Origin: Collinsella sp.
GTDB lineage: Bacteria > Actinomycetota > Coriobacteriia > Coriobacteriales > Coriobacteriaceae
DNA: 64,000 bases
Reading direction: 5' to 3'
Assembly: GCA_019419585.1 (NCBI GenBank)
Contig: DXZQ01000004.1
Coordinates: forward strand, 1-64,000
A program made the translations under genes and the position numbers. The notes beneath the pieces were generated by a model. It had not been told where the DNA came from and did no database searches. It saw only the letters and a list, made by a program, of their open reading frames with translations. Below are positions 1 through 9,384 of the stretch, one piece after another (the first letter of the stretch is position 1; each line of letters begins with the position of its first letter).

Positions 1-1015
1 CCCCTTGCGGAGACAGCTCAACCGCCACGTCGTAGGTGCGATGCGTCGTCATCCCCCGCGACCAGGCGGGCTCAAAGGAGATGGTCTGGCCGCGCAGCAG
101 GTCCAGCACATATACGATGCTATGCTCGGACAGCGGCAACTGACGCTCGGCAACAAAACCGCTGCGGGCAAAGTCGTACGACGCCGAACGCGAGCTTGTG
201 ATGTCATCAAGATAGGCAACTGTCGTCACAACAAGGTTGAGTAGCTTTGTCGACACGTCTTCGAAGGCTTCGGGCGTATGGACAAACGTGAGCTTCTTGC
301 CGTACGAGAACGTGCCGCCTCGGACATAGGCGTCGGCCATGCCGTCGATATCCTTAACCACGTAGGACACCGAACCGCAGCGGATGCGAAACTCGAGCGC
401 CCAGCTAAAGCGGTCGGCGAACAGCGGATTGTAGTACGGCACCAACGAAGGCTCCAACGCCGCCTTGGGGGCGTCGGGATCAACGGCACCGGCAAGCTTG
501 CGGCGCATGCTCGCCAGCTCGTCCATGCGCGCATCCGAAAGATCGGAGAGCGCCGCCATAAGGCTCGGACTCGTGGGGAGGGGAGCCGGGAAGGGAAAGT
601 TGGGGTTGACGGCCGGCGCTTTGGGCGCGGTGCGCGCGGGCTGTTTCGGCTGCGCCGTAAACGTGCGAACCGGTGTGCGCAGCCCCTCAACAGGCTCAAT
701 GCCGCTGGCGTCCAGGTACGCCAGCACTGTGGCGATGGCGTGCTTGCACATACCGGGGTAACGATAGGCAGCGGGGCAATCGCAGTCGTAGTCGATCACC
801 TCGTGCTCGTCCATATCGAGCGCCACGTGCGTCTTGTACAGGTCGCCGCGCGAGCCGCGCACCGAGCCCTCAACCGTCACGTTTTTGGAGAAGCGCGAAC
901 CGCTGTCCTCAATCGACAGCACGGCGCCGTTGAGCATGAGCGAGCGCCCCTTCATAAAGGTGCCGCTCAACGCCGCCTCTTTCCGGAGCGCCTGCACAAA
1001 CGTCCCCTGCGTCAT
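1..1015 (-). CDS. SWIM zinc-finger / SNF2-type helicase, N-terminal part (cut by window edge)
   Basis: Reads leftward from an ATG at 1015 and stays open to base 1, so the C-terminal ATPase part lies outside the window. Residues about 73-92 contain a SWIM-type zinc-binding pattern, DCDC followed by CKH (C-x-C-x(n)-C-x-H), in the context YDCDCPAAYRYPGMCKH. The following Pro/Ala-rich linker and beta-rich region resemble the accessory domain that precedes the helicase motor in bacterial SNF2 proteins with SWIM domains. The motor itself is not visible, so the helicase call is an inference. A GGAGG ribosome-binding site lies just upstream; an in-frame GTG directly before the ATG is an alternative start. 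It follows dnaE on the same strand with a gap of under 30 bases, suggesting co-transcription. Confidence 0.75.
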   Translation of the reverse strand, partial: MTQGTFVQALRKEAALSGTFMKGRSLMLNGAVLSIEDSGSRFSKNVTVEGSVRGSRGDLYKTHVALDMDEHEVIDYDCDCPAAYRYPGMCKHAIATVLAYLDASGIEPVEGLRTPVRTFTAQPKQPARTAPKAPAVNPNFPFPAPLPTSPSLMAALSDLSDARMDELASMRRKLAGAVDPDAPKAALEPSLVPYYNPLFADRFSWALEFRIRCGSVSYVVKDIDGMADAYVRGGTFSYGKKLTFVHTPEAFEDVSTKLLNLVVTTVAYLDDITSSRSASYDFARSGFVAERQLPLSEHSIVYVLDLLRGQTISFEPAWSRGMTTHRTYDVAVELSPQG

Positions 1016-1043
1016 CACTTCCTCCAATCTCACCCGGGGTAGC

Positions 1044-4000
1044 TTAGATCACCGTCACGCGGCCCTGGTTACCCACAATGGCCTTGGCCTCGGCCAGCAG
1101 CGGAATCGAACGCGCGTTGACCTTGGCAGGTACCTCGGCACGCAGCACGCGCCCGTCCACCTGCTCGATAAAGATCTCCACGCGGTCGCCGCCCGGGTTA
1201 GCGGTGAGCACCGTGGCCAGGCGCGCCATATTGCCCTGGCTAAAGCGGCTGTTGGGCACCATGACCTCAAACACCTTGGGCTTGTTGTTCTCCTCGTTGA
1301 GCTCGAGCGGCACGATCTCCTGCGCGATGATCTGGTCGCCGCGGTCCGAGCGCTCGAGCTTGCCCTTAATGCGCACAAAGGCATCGGACAGCTGCGCGCC
1401 GGTCTCGGGATCGACCTCGCCGTACAGGTACCCCTCGGCCTCCTTGTAGGTCTTGGGGAACACGACGACGGTGGCCTCGCCTTCCATGTCCTCGAGCTGC
1501 ACGATGCCCATGGGGTCACCGTTTTTGGTCACGCGCTTGGACACGCTCGAGACCATGCCGGCCCACCACAGCGCCTTGCCCTCGGGAATTTCCTGGTTGA
1601 TGGTGCCGCCCGTAGGATTCTGAACTTCGTAGCCGGTGTCGATCTGCGAGAACGAGAAGTCACGCGCCTTGGCTAGTGCATACTCAAACGGGCGCAGCGG
1701 GTGGTCCGAGACATAGATGCCCAGAACCTCCTTCTCCTGACTCAACTTAAGGTGGCGGTCCCATTCCTGGCCATCCGGATCGGGCACGCTCACCTCAAAG
1801 CCCGAGCCCTCAACGTCGCCAAACATATCGAAGAACGACGTCTGGCCGCTCGCGCGATCCTTCTGGCGCTTTACCGCGGCATCGATGATGTTCTCGGGGT
1901 TGTTCTTGTCCACAAAGTGCATCATCTGGCGACGCGGATACCCCGTGGAGTCGAAGGCGCCTGCCTTGATGAGCGATTCGATCACGCGGCGGTTGGCCTG
2001 GCTCGAGTCCACGCGCTCGACAAAATCGTGCAGCGTCTTAAACGGACCGCCCGCCTCGCGCTCGGCGATAATCGCCTGCGCCACGCCGGTGCCCACGCCG
2101 CGGATGCCGGCCAGACCAAAGCGCACGCCCTCCTTGGTAGCCGTGAACTCGGTACCGGACTCATTGACATCTGGCGAAAGCACGGGGATGCCGTCGTGAC
2201 GGCACGCCGAGACGTAATGAACGATCTTGTCGGTCTTGCCCGTGTAGGACGTCAGAACGGCCGCCATGTACTCGTGCGGATAGTGCGCCTTGAGCCACGC
2301 CGTCTGCATAACCAGGATGGCGTAGCCGGCGGAGTGCGACTTGTTAAAGGCGTAAGATGCGAACTCGAGAACATCGTCCCAAATCTTCTGGGCGACCTCG
2401 CGCGTGTAGTTGTTCTTGATAGCGCCGTTCATCCAGTGGTCGTAGGTGGTCTCGTCCGAGCCATCCTCCCAGTGCAGCACCGTCGACGTGAGCAGCTTGA
2501 TCTTTTTCTTAGCCACGGGCTTACGGATACGCGAGTCCGATTCGCCCTTGGAGAAGCCGCACATCTCGACGGAGATGAGCATAACCTGTTCCTGGTAGAC
2601 CATGGTGCCGTAGGTTTCGCCCAGGATGTCGTCCAGGCGGTCGTCGTAGGAGACGGCCGGCTCCTTGCCGTTCATACGGTTGATGTAGGACGAAACCATG
2701 CCGGCGCCCAGCGGGCCCGGGCGGTACAGGGCGATCAATGCCACGACGTGCTTGTACTCGGTGGGCTTCATGTTCTTGATCGTGGCCGTCATGCCGGCGG
2801 ACTCGACCTGGAAGACGCCGGCGGTATGGCCGGAGCCCATGAGCTTAAAGATCTCGGGGTCGTCAAAGGGGATCTCTTCCTCTTTGATGTCGATGCCGAA
2901 GTTCTTTTTGATGTTTGCCTTGGCCTTGGAGATAACCGTCAGCGTGCGCAGGCCCAAGAAGTCCATCTTGAGCAGGCCCATGTCGGCAACGGTATGACCT
3001 TCGTACTGGGTAATCTCGACGCCGCCCTTGGTGTCGAGCTTGGTGGGCACGTGCTCGTTGACGGGGTCGCGGCAGATCAGAACGGCGCACGCGTGCACAC
3101 CCTCGCCACGGGTAAGGCCCTCAATCGAGAGCGCCGTGTCGATGATGCGGCGGGCGTCGTCGTCCTTTTTATAGGCCTCGGCAAAATCGGGGTTAAACAG
3201 ATCCTCTTTGCCGGGTTGCTTTTCGAGCACCTGCTTGAGCTTGACCTTGGGGTCGCTCGAGACCATCTTGGACAGACGCTGGCCCATGTAGACCGGGTAG
3301 TCCAGGACGCGCGCAGCGTCGTTGATGGCCTGCTTGGCCTTAATGGTCGAGTAGGTGATGACGTGGGTGACCTTCTCGGGGCCGTAGAGCTGGCGAACGT
3401 GCTCCACGACCTCGAGGCGCCGCTCATCGTCGAAGTCCATATCGATATCGGGCATCTCGGTACGCTGCGGGGACAGGAACCTCTCGAACATCAGACCGTT
3501 CTCGAGCGGGTCGAACGCGGTGATGTTCATGGCGTAGGCGACGATAGCGCCGGCGGCCGAGCCACGGCCGGGGCCGACGCCGATGCCGTTGTCCTTGGCC
3601 CATTGCACGTACTCGGCAACAATCAAGAAGTAGGCGGCAAAGCCCTTGTCGCAGATGACTTTGTATTCGTACTCAAAGCGCTCTTTGATGTTGACGCCAC
3701 CAATCTCGCGCGTGGCCCAGTCGTCGCCGTAGTGCTGGCGCAGGCCCTTCTCGCACTCGCGGCGGAACTGGCTCTCGTGCGTCTCGCCGGGATCGAGCAG
3801 CGGGAAGCGCGGCAGGATGATGGAGTCCCAGTCCAGCTCAACGTAGCACTTGTCGGCGATCTCGAGCGTGTTGTCGCAGGCCTCGGGGCAATACGGGAAC
3901 ATCGCCCGCATCTCCTCCTCGGTCTTCATGTAAAACTCCGAGCCAGTCATGCGCATGCGGTTAGGGTCGTCGACCTTGGCGTTCATGCCAATGCACATGA

Positions 4001-4847
4001 TGACGTCCTGCACGGGCGCGTCCTCGCGGCGCAGGTAGTGGAAGTCGTTGGTGGCGATGACCTTGACGCCCACCTGCTTGGCGATATCGATGAGCGTACG
4101 GTCCATCTGCTCGTCGGTCAGACCATTGTCGGTAGTGATGCCGTGTTCCTGGATCTCGATGTAAAAGTCGCCGGGTTCGAAGGTATCGCGGAAGGTCTCG
4201 GCCCACTTGATGGCGCCCTCCATGTCACCGCGGTCGATGTATTTGGGGATGATGCCCGCGATGCAGGCGCTCGTGCAGATCATGCCCTTGGCGTGGCGGC
4301 GCAGGTTGTCGAGCGTCACGCGCGGCTTATAGTAAAAGCCCTGCACGGCGGCCTCGGAGACCGTCTGCATCAGGTTGACGTATCCCTCCTGGTCCTTGGC
4401 CAGAAGGATCATGTGGTAGAGCTCGGGCTTATGGTCGCGGGCAAGCGTCTCGTCCGGCGTAAAGTAGACCTCGCAGCCAAAGATGGGCTTGATGACCAGA
4501 GGCGGCTTGAGCTCGTCGATGTTGCCCTTCTCGTCCCACATGGCCATGTCCTTCACATACTGGGCATGCTCGCGCGGGCTGGACTCGGGATCGGGCTCCA
4601 CCAGCTCGTCGCGGCGGTCCTTTTCCAAGAAGGCCTTGTCGTGGCTCCAGGTTTTGTACTCGGGCGTGTTGTGGTTGACGGCGTCGCAGGCCAGCGCCAG
4701 GTCGGGTACGCCATACATGTAGCCGTGGTCGGTAATGGCCACGGCGGGCATGCCCAGCTCAACGGCACGATTGACCATATCCTGGATACGGGTTGCGCCG
4801 TCGAGCATGGAGAAAACAGTGTGATTGTGCAGATGGACGAATGCCAT
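1044..4847 (-). CDS. dnaE: DNA polymerase III alpha subunit DnaE
   Basis: Replicative polymerase catalytic subunit, 1267 aa. The N-terminus has a PHP domain with a complete-looking metal motif HLHNHTVFS (residues 4-12), close to actinobacterial DnaE1 proteins whose PHP domain proofreads; proofreading here is inferred. The polymerase palm carries PDIDMDFDDERR at about residues 463-474 (two catalytic aspartates) and a third aspartate near residue 629 in KMDFLGLRT. A helix-hairpin-helix region and an OB-fold (around ALWWAGMVSSVSKR, residue about 1095) follow, matching the usual domain order. Length is slightly above the 1150-1200 aa typical of DnaE. No intein or frameshift is seen. A long open frame on the opposite strand is a composition artefact. 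Confidence 0.97.
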   Translation of the reverse strand: MAFVHLHNHTVFSMLDGATRIQDMVNRAVELGMPAVAITDHGYMYGVPDLALACDAVNHNTPEYKTWSHDKAFLEKDRRDELVEPDPESSPREHAQYVKDMAMWDEKGNIDELKPPLVIKPIFGCEVYFTPDETLARDHKPELYHMILLAKDQEGYVNLMQTVSEAAVQGFYYKPRVTLDNLRRHAKGMICTSACIAGIIPKYIDRGDMEGAIKWAETFRDTFEPGDFYIEIQEHGITTDNGLTDEQMDRTLIDIAKQVGVKVIATNDFHYLRREDAPVQDVIMCIGMNAKVDDPNRMRMTGSEFYMKTEEEMRAMFPYCPEACDNTLEIADKCYVELDWDSIILPRFPLLDPGETHESQFRRECEKGLRQHYGDDWATREIGGVNIKERFEYEYKVICDKGFAAYFLIVAEYVQWAKDNGIGVGPGRGSAAGAIVAYAMNITAFDPLENGLMFERFLSPQRTEMPDIDMDFDDERRLEVVEHVRQLYGPEKVTHVITYSTIKAKQAINDAARVLDYPVYMGQRLSKMVSSDPKVKLKQVLEKQPGKEDLFNPDFAEAYKKDDDARRIIDTALSIEGLTRGEGVHACAVLICRDPVNEHVPTKLDTKGGVEITQYEGHTVADMGLLKMDFLGLRTLTVISKAKANIKKNFGIDIKEEEIPFDDPEIFKLMGSGHTAGVFQVESAGMTATIKNMKPTEYKHVVALIALYRPGPLGAGMVSSYINRMNGKEPAVSYDDRLDDILGETYGTMVYQEQVMLISVEMCGFSKGESDSRIRKPVAKKKIKLLTSTVLHWEDGSDETTYDHWMNGAIKNNYTREVAQKIWDDVLEFASYAFNKSHSAGYAILVMQTAWLKAHYPHEYMAAVLTSYTGKTDKIVHYVSACRHDGIPVLSPDVNESGTEFTATKEGVRFGLAGIRGVGTGVAQAIIAEREAGGPFKTLHDFVERVDSSQANRRVIESLIKAGAFDSTGYPRRQMMHFVDKNNPENIIDAAVKRQKDRASGQTSFFDMFGDVEGSGFEVSVPDPDGQEWDRHLKLSQEKEVLGIYVSDHPLRPFEYALAKARDFSFSQIDTGYEVQNPTGGTINQEIPEGKALWWAGMVSSVSKRVTKNGDPMGIVQLEDMEGEATVVVFPKTYKEAEGYLYGEVDPETGAQLSDAFVRIKGKLERSDRGDQIIAQEIVPLELNEENNKPKVFEVMVPNSRFSQGNMARLATVLTANPGGDRVEIFIEQVDGRVLRAEVPAKVNARSIPLLAEAKAIVGNQGRVTVI

Positions 4848-4995
4848 GTGATGAGCTCCGATGCGGGTTCGTGTTCTGACTGAACGATTTTACCCCACGG
4901 CACGGACAGCGCCCGAACCTAGCCAAACCCACACGGGCAGTCTTTTTGGGACGTGTCTTTTTTAGCTGCTTTGACCTGATTGCTTCATTCGTCGC

Positions 4996-5035
4996 AAAGG
5001 GGCCGGACCGCGACCCCATGTCGCGGTCCGGCCCC
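4996..5035 (-). terminator. Intrinsic terminator after the GH1 gene
   Basis: Perfect 16-bp stem (arms 4999-5014 and 5020-5035, loop of 5) immediately downstream of the 6-phospho-beta-glucosidase stop. On the minus strand it is followed by only a short T run (TTT), so termination may be partial. It separates the beta-glucoside operon from dnaE. Confidence 0.7.
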
Positions 5036-5045
5036 TGAGGAAAGC

Positions 5046-6560
<1,515 letters not shown>

Positions 6561-6594
6561 TCATTGCGCTAAGGCACCCTTCTAGATGCAGCGC

Positions 6595-8025
6595 TTAAGC
6601 CTCAAGGGCCTCCTCGGCTTCCTTCTCGCCCGATTCGCGATTGTCGAAGCCAAAGACCATGCAGAGGGCGAATGTCACCGCAAAGCCAATCGCGCAGCTG
6701 ATGGCGCCCGGAATGATGTCCTGGCTGAACTTGATGACGTTCATCCACGGGAAGCCGACTCCCGAGAAGACGAAGATGCGCGCGTTGAGCAGACCGCATG
6801 CAAGGCCGCCGGCCGCGCCGCCGATCATCGACCAAGCGAGCGCCTTCTTATCGCGCAAGAGGATGCCGTAAATGATGGGCTCGGATACGCGGCCGAGCGC
6901 ATAAGTAGCGAAGGTAGTCCAACCGAGCTGACGGTTAGCCTTGCCCTTTGCACGGATGCCGTAGGCGAGCGCGACCGCAAGCGTCACGTAAACAACCACC
7001 GTCGTACCCGGAGTGCACACGGCGTCATAGCCCACCTCAAGCCAGCCGGGCATCATAGCGGTGAGAATCGGCACATGCATGCCGGTAGCGATCACGAGGT
7101 TCCACGTCGCACCGACCACCAGACCGCACAGCGGACCGGCGTTCGCGCCGAGCCAGATGATGATATCGGCGATGATGCCCATAATGAAGGAGACGGCGGG
7201 GCCGAAGACGCAGAGTGCAAGCGGCAGCATGATGAGCATGGTCCCCACTGGAATCACGAGGATGCGCAGCATGTCAGGGCAATGCTTCTTGATAAGCCCC
7301 TCTACGTAGGACTGAATCCACACGATGAGGATGATGGGAAGCACCGACTGTGTGTAATTCACCAGCGTCATGGGGATGCCGTAGACGTCGAACGGAGCGC
7401 CCTCCTCGACGATAGCGAGCATGCTCGGATGAATCATAATAGCAGCCGTCATGAGCGCGAGCACAGGACTCGTCTGGAACTTCTTGGCCGCCGCATAGGC
7501 ACCGAAGATCGGCAGGAAGTAATATGCCGCGTCTCCCACCAAGGTGAAGAGCCGGTACATGCTGCCCTCCGCGGCTAGAAGGCCCGCGCCTTCCGGACCA
7601 AGCAAAATGGTGAACATGCGGAAGATACCCGCGATGCAGAACACGGGCAGAATGGGAGCGATAGAGCCGCTCACCGCATCGAGAATCAGATTGCCGATGC
7701 GCTTCGGAGCGAACCGCTCCTTCCAGGGAAGCCTCTCTGCTGCGTCCAGATCTTCATCAATCGCCGTCTGGACTTCAAAGCCGCCTTCCCTGCATACCGC
7801 GTCGTAGACCTTGTCGACGGTCGGCCCGATTACGAGCTGCACCTGGCCGCCAGCGTGCACCACGCTAATCACTTCGGGAATCGCATTGAGCTTGGCGTCA
7901 TCTGCAAGCCCCTCGTCCTTAAGAACGAGGCGCAGACGCGTCATGCAATGCGTCGCGCTTGAAACATTCGCCTTGCCGCCCACCTCTTCGATGATTCTTT
8001 GGGCGAGTTTTTGATAGTTAGTCAT
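6595..8025 (-). CDS. PTS beta-glucoside transporter, EIIBC
   Basis: Membrane sugar permease of the phosphotransferase system, 476 aa. The EIIB domain comes first (residues 1-90) with the phosphorylation cysteine in SSATHCMTRLR (Cys27), followed by a multi-helix EIIC domain of the glucose-glucoside superfamily ending near residue 460 and a short acidic tail. No EIIA domain is fused, unlike BglF/BglP, so phosphate must come from a separate IIA; the only one in the window is at 39553-40065. Two adjacent ATG codons exist; the second (8025) has the better spacing to AAAGGAGG. It lies downstream of licT and of a RAT-like element at 8084-8116. Confidence 0.93.
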   Translation of the reverse strand: MTNYQKLAQRIIEEVGGKANVSSATHCMTRLRLVLKDEGLADDAKLNAIPEVISVVHAGGQVQLVIGPTVDKVYDAVCREGGFEVQTAIDEDLDAAERLPWKERFAPKRIGNLILDAVSGSIAPILPVFCIAGIFRMFTILLGPEGAGLLAAEGSMYRLFTLVGDAAYYFLPIFGAYAAAKKFQTSPVLALMTAAIMIHPSMLAIVEEGAPFDVYGIPMTLVNYTQSVLPIILIVWIQSYVEGLIKKHCPDMLRILVIPVGTMLIMLPLALCVFGPAVSFIMGIIADIIIWLGANAGPLCGLVVGATWNLVIATGMHVPILTAMMPGWLEVGYDAVCTPGTTVVVYVTLAVALAYGIRAKGKANRQLGWTTFATYALGRVSEPIIYGILLRDKKALAWSMIGGAAGGLACGLLNARIFVFSGVGFPWMNVIKFSQDIIPGAISCAIGFAVTFALCMVFGFDNRESGEKEAEEALEA

Positions 8026-8040
8026 CATTCCTCCTTTTAC

Positions 8041-8074
8041 GCCACGAATCGTCGTGGCACGAGATGGTTCTCGT
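8041..8074 (-). other. Two small hairpins just upstream of the IIBC ribosome-binding site
   Basis: Read on the minus strand, ACGAGA-acca-TCTCGT (8059-8074) is followed directly by GCCACGA-cgat-TCGTGGC (8041-8058). They lie between the second RAT-like element and the Shine-Dalgarno of the IIBC gene. No T run follows, so they are not standard terminators; translation or processing control is possible. Confidence 0.45.
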
Positions 8075-8083
8075 ACTTTCGGA

Positions 8084-8116
8084 GGTCATGCCCTGCCCTA
8101 ACACAGGTTACAATCC
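8084..8116 (-). promoter_or_regulatory. RAT-like antiterminator target in front of IIBC gene
   Basis: On the minus strand the element begins GGATTGTAACC and ends GGGCAGGGCATGACC. It resembles the ribonucleic antiterminator consensus of LicT/BglG proteins (GGATTGTTACTG...GCAGGCAAAACC). It starts 16 bases after the licT stop. Unlike the first RAT of the operon, no terminator stem overlapping its 3' half could be found. Confidence 0.6.
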
Positions 8117-8131
8117 TTCTGGCCTGGGTTG

Positions 8132-8986
8132 TCAGCGTCCGGCTGTGCCGGATTCCGCCTTCGTACAGATACGGTTGACATGGAGCATGAAGTAAAGCTT
8201 CTCCTCGTCGGTGAGCTCCGTATGCCATTCCCGCTTCATATAGGTACAGATGTGGTCGATGCATTGCGCAAGCTCGGGAAACTCCTCGCGCGAATTCGCA
8301 TAAAGCGGCAGATTGGCGCTGCTGAGGCTATCGTTACCCTTGATACGCTTGAACAGATACTGCACGTGTGTCGCAAACCGTGAGAACTCAAAAGACTCCC
8401 GATCGATGATGGTACGGAAATCGTACTCGACGATATCAGTGACATCGTTGAGCAGGCGCTCAAACGATTGGGCGCGATCGCTTGCCACAGTAACCTCTGC
8501 CCCAGTCTTTGCATTGACCAAATTCATGGCGATGCTTGCCACCTCTTCGCGCGGCAGCTCGACGCCCAACTCCTGCCGCACGCGCGCGGTAATGTAGCGG
8601 CCGATTTTGTATTCCAGCGGATAAAGCTGCTGCACATCATAGGTAAGGGGCATATCAAAACGAATGCCCTTCCTCTGCCGCGCAATCGCAAAGGCGATAT
8701 GGTCGGCCATGATGAGCACGGCGTTGGGACTGAGTTCGTAAGGCAGCTCGTTCTCTACAATATCCATGATCTTTGCCGTAAACAGCACCACATCGGCAGG
8801 AAGATCCTGCATGATACGCTGCCCCTCGGCATCGATGCTATAGAACGTGCGCTCGATATGGTCCATCGCGAGCTCCCGGGGGAAGTCACCACCGAAGCCG
8901 ACACCCTTGCCGAGCGCCACGACCTCGCGACCGCGACTATCTCGACAAATCACGGCGTTATTGTTGAGCTTTCTGATCGCCAGCAT
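8132..8986 (-). CDS. licT: LicT/BglG family transcription antiterminator
   Basis: RNA-binding antiterminator of 284 aa with an N-terminal co-antiterminator domain (MLAIRKLNNNAVICRDS) and two PTS regulation domains. PRD1 histidine is in ADHIAFA; the position where family members usually have a second PRD1 histidine (LHI.NA) reads IAMNLVNA, so that histidine appears replaced. PRD2 histidines are in FATHVQYLF and YFMLHVNRI. The start at 8986 is chosen because the conserved CAT-domain N-terminus begins there and GAGGAGG lies upstream. It should bind the RAT elements at 9081-9103 and 8084-8116 and allow expression of IIBC and GH1 when beta-glucosides are present. Confidence 0.92.
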   Translation of the reverse strand: MLAIRKLNNNAVICRDSRGREVVALGKGVGFGGDFPRELAMDHIERTFYSIDAEGQRIMQDLPADVVLFTAKIMDIVENELPYELSPNAVLIMADHIAFAIARQRKGIRFDMPLTYDVQQLYPLEYKIGRYITARVRQELGVELPREEVASIAMNLVNAKTGAEVTVASDRAQSFERLLNDVTDIVEYDFRTIIDRESFEFSRFATHVQYLFKRIKGNDSLSSANLPLYANSREEFPELAQCIDHICTYMKREWHTELTDEEKLYFMLHVNRICTKAESGTAGR

Positions 8987-9035
8987 ATCGATGCACCTCC
9001 TCTCTTGATGATAGGGCACTCATTCGGAGCTGAAC

Positions 9036-9090
9036 AAAAAGGGCATGACCTCGGCAGAAAGCAGCACCCTACTTGCCTACGGTCATGCCC
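9036..9090 (-). terminator. Leader terminator upstream of licT, mutually exclusive with RAT
   Basis: On the minus strand GGGCATGACC (9081-9090) pairs perfectly with GGTCATGCCC (9041-9050), followed by TTTTTGTT. The 5' arm is also the 3' half of the RAT-like element, so antiterminator binding would block the stem. Confidence 0.85.
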
Positions 9091-9103
9091 TAAAGTGACA
9101 CCC
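9081..9103 (-). promoter_or_regulatory. RAT element in the licT leader
   Basis: On the minus strand it reads GGGTGTCACT then TTA then GGGCATGACC, matching the layout GG..TGT.ACT...GGCA..ACC of LicT/BglG targets. Its last 10 bases form the 5' arm of the downstream terminator, the classical antitermination geometry. Confidence 0.7.
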
Positions 9104-9180
9104 GAATATATGTGCAATTGAATAACGAACGGAATCCGGATGGCCATGCTCCCCAAAGGGATAACAACCCATCACATGTA

Positions 9181-9209
9181 TTTATAGGCCCACCCGAGAT
9201 GAACGTCAA
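9181..9209 (-). promoter_or_regulatory. Promoter of the beta-glucoside operon
   Basis: On the minus strand TTGACG (9204-9209) and TATAAA (9181-9186) are separated by exactly 17 bases. This places a start site near 9174 and leaves a leader of about 190 bases containing the RAT and terminator. Confidence 0.7.
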
Positions 9210-9219
9210 GTGTAAATTT

Positions 9220-9268
9220 GCGTAATCCGCACCCTTGATTGGCAACTTCATCCGCGTAATCCGCACCC
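9220..9268. repeat. 15-bp direct repeat pair
   Basis: GCGTAATCCGCACCC occurs at 9220-9234 and again at 9254-9268 in the gap between the beta-glucoside promoter and addA. No role is evident. Apart from these and the inverted repeat at 9284-9346, nothing gene-like is seen between 9210 and 9384. Confidence 0.6.
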
Positions 9269-9283
9269 CCGACTGATTCTGAG

Positions 9284-9346
9284 TTGCGGTGAAATAGTTC
9301 CTGATGGAGCCAGCTGGGCCGTAAAACAGGAACTATTTCACCGCAA
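9284..9346. repeat. Interrupted palindrome, TTGCGGTGAAATA family (copy 1)
   Basis: Perfect 20-bp arms TTGCGGTGAAATAGTTCCTG (9284-9303) and its complement (9327-9346), 23-base loop. A second element with the same outer 13 bp but a different inner stem lies at 51104-51168. It sits just beyond the addA stop and could end addB-addA transcription, although no T run follows. Confidence 0.75.
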
Positions 9347-9384
9347 GTTATGGGGAGACTGGGCGTGCGGACGGCCCTGGTGAG

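Noticed and set aside
1044..4847. Intein or split dnaE
   Set aside because: The protein is continuous through all polymerase motifs and only modestly longer than usual; no C...HN-type intein blocks are seen.
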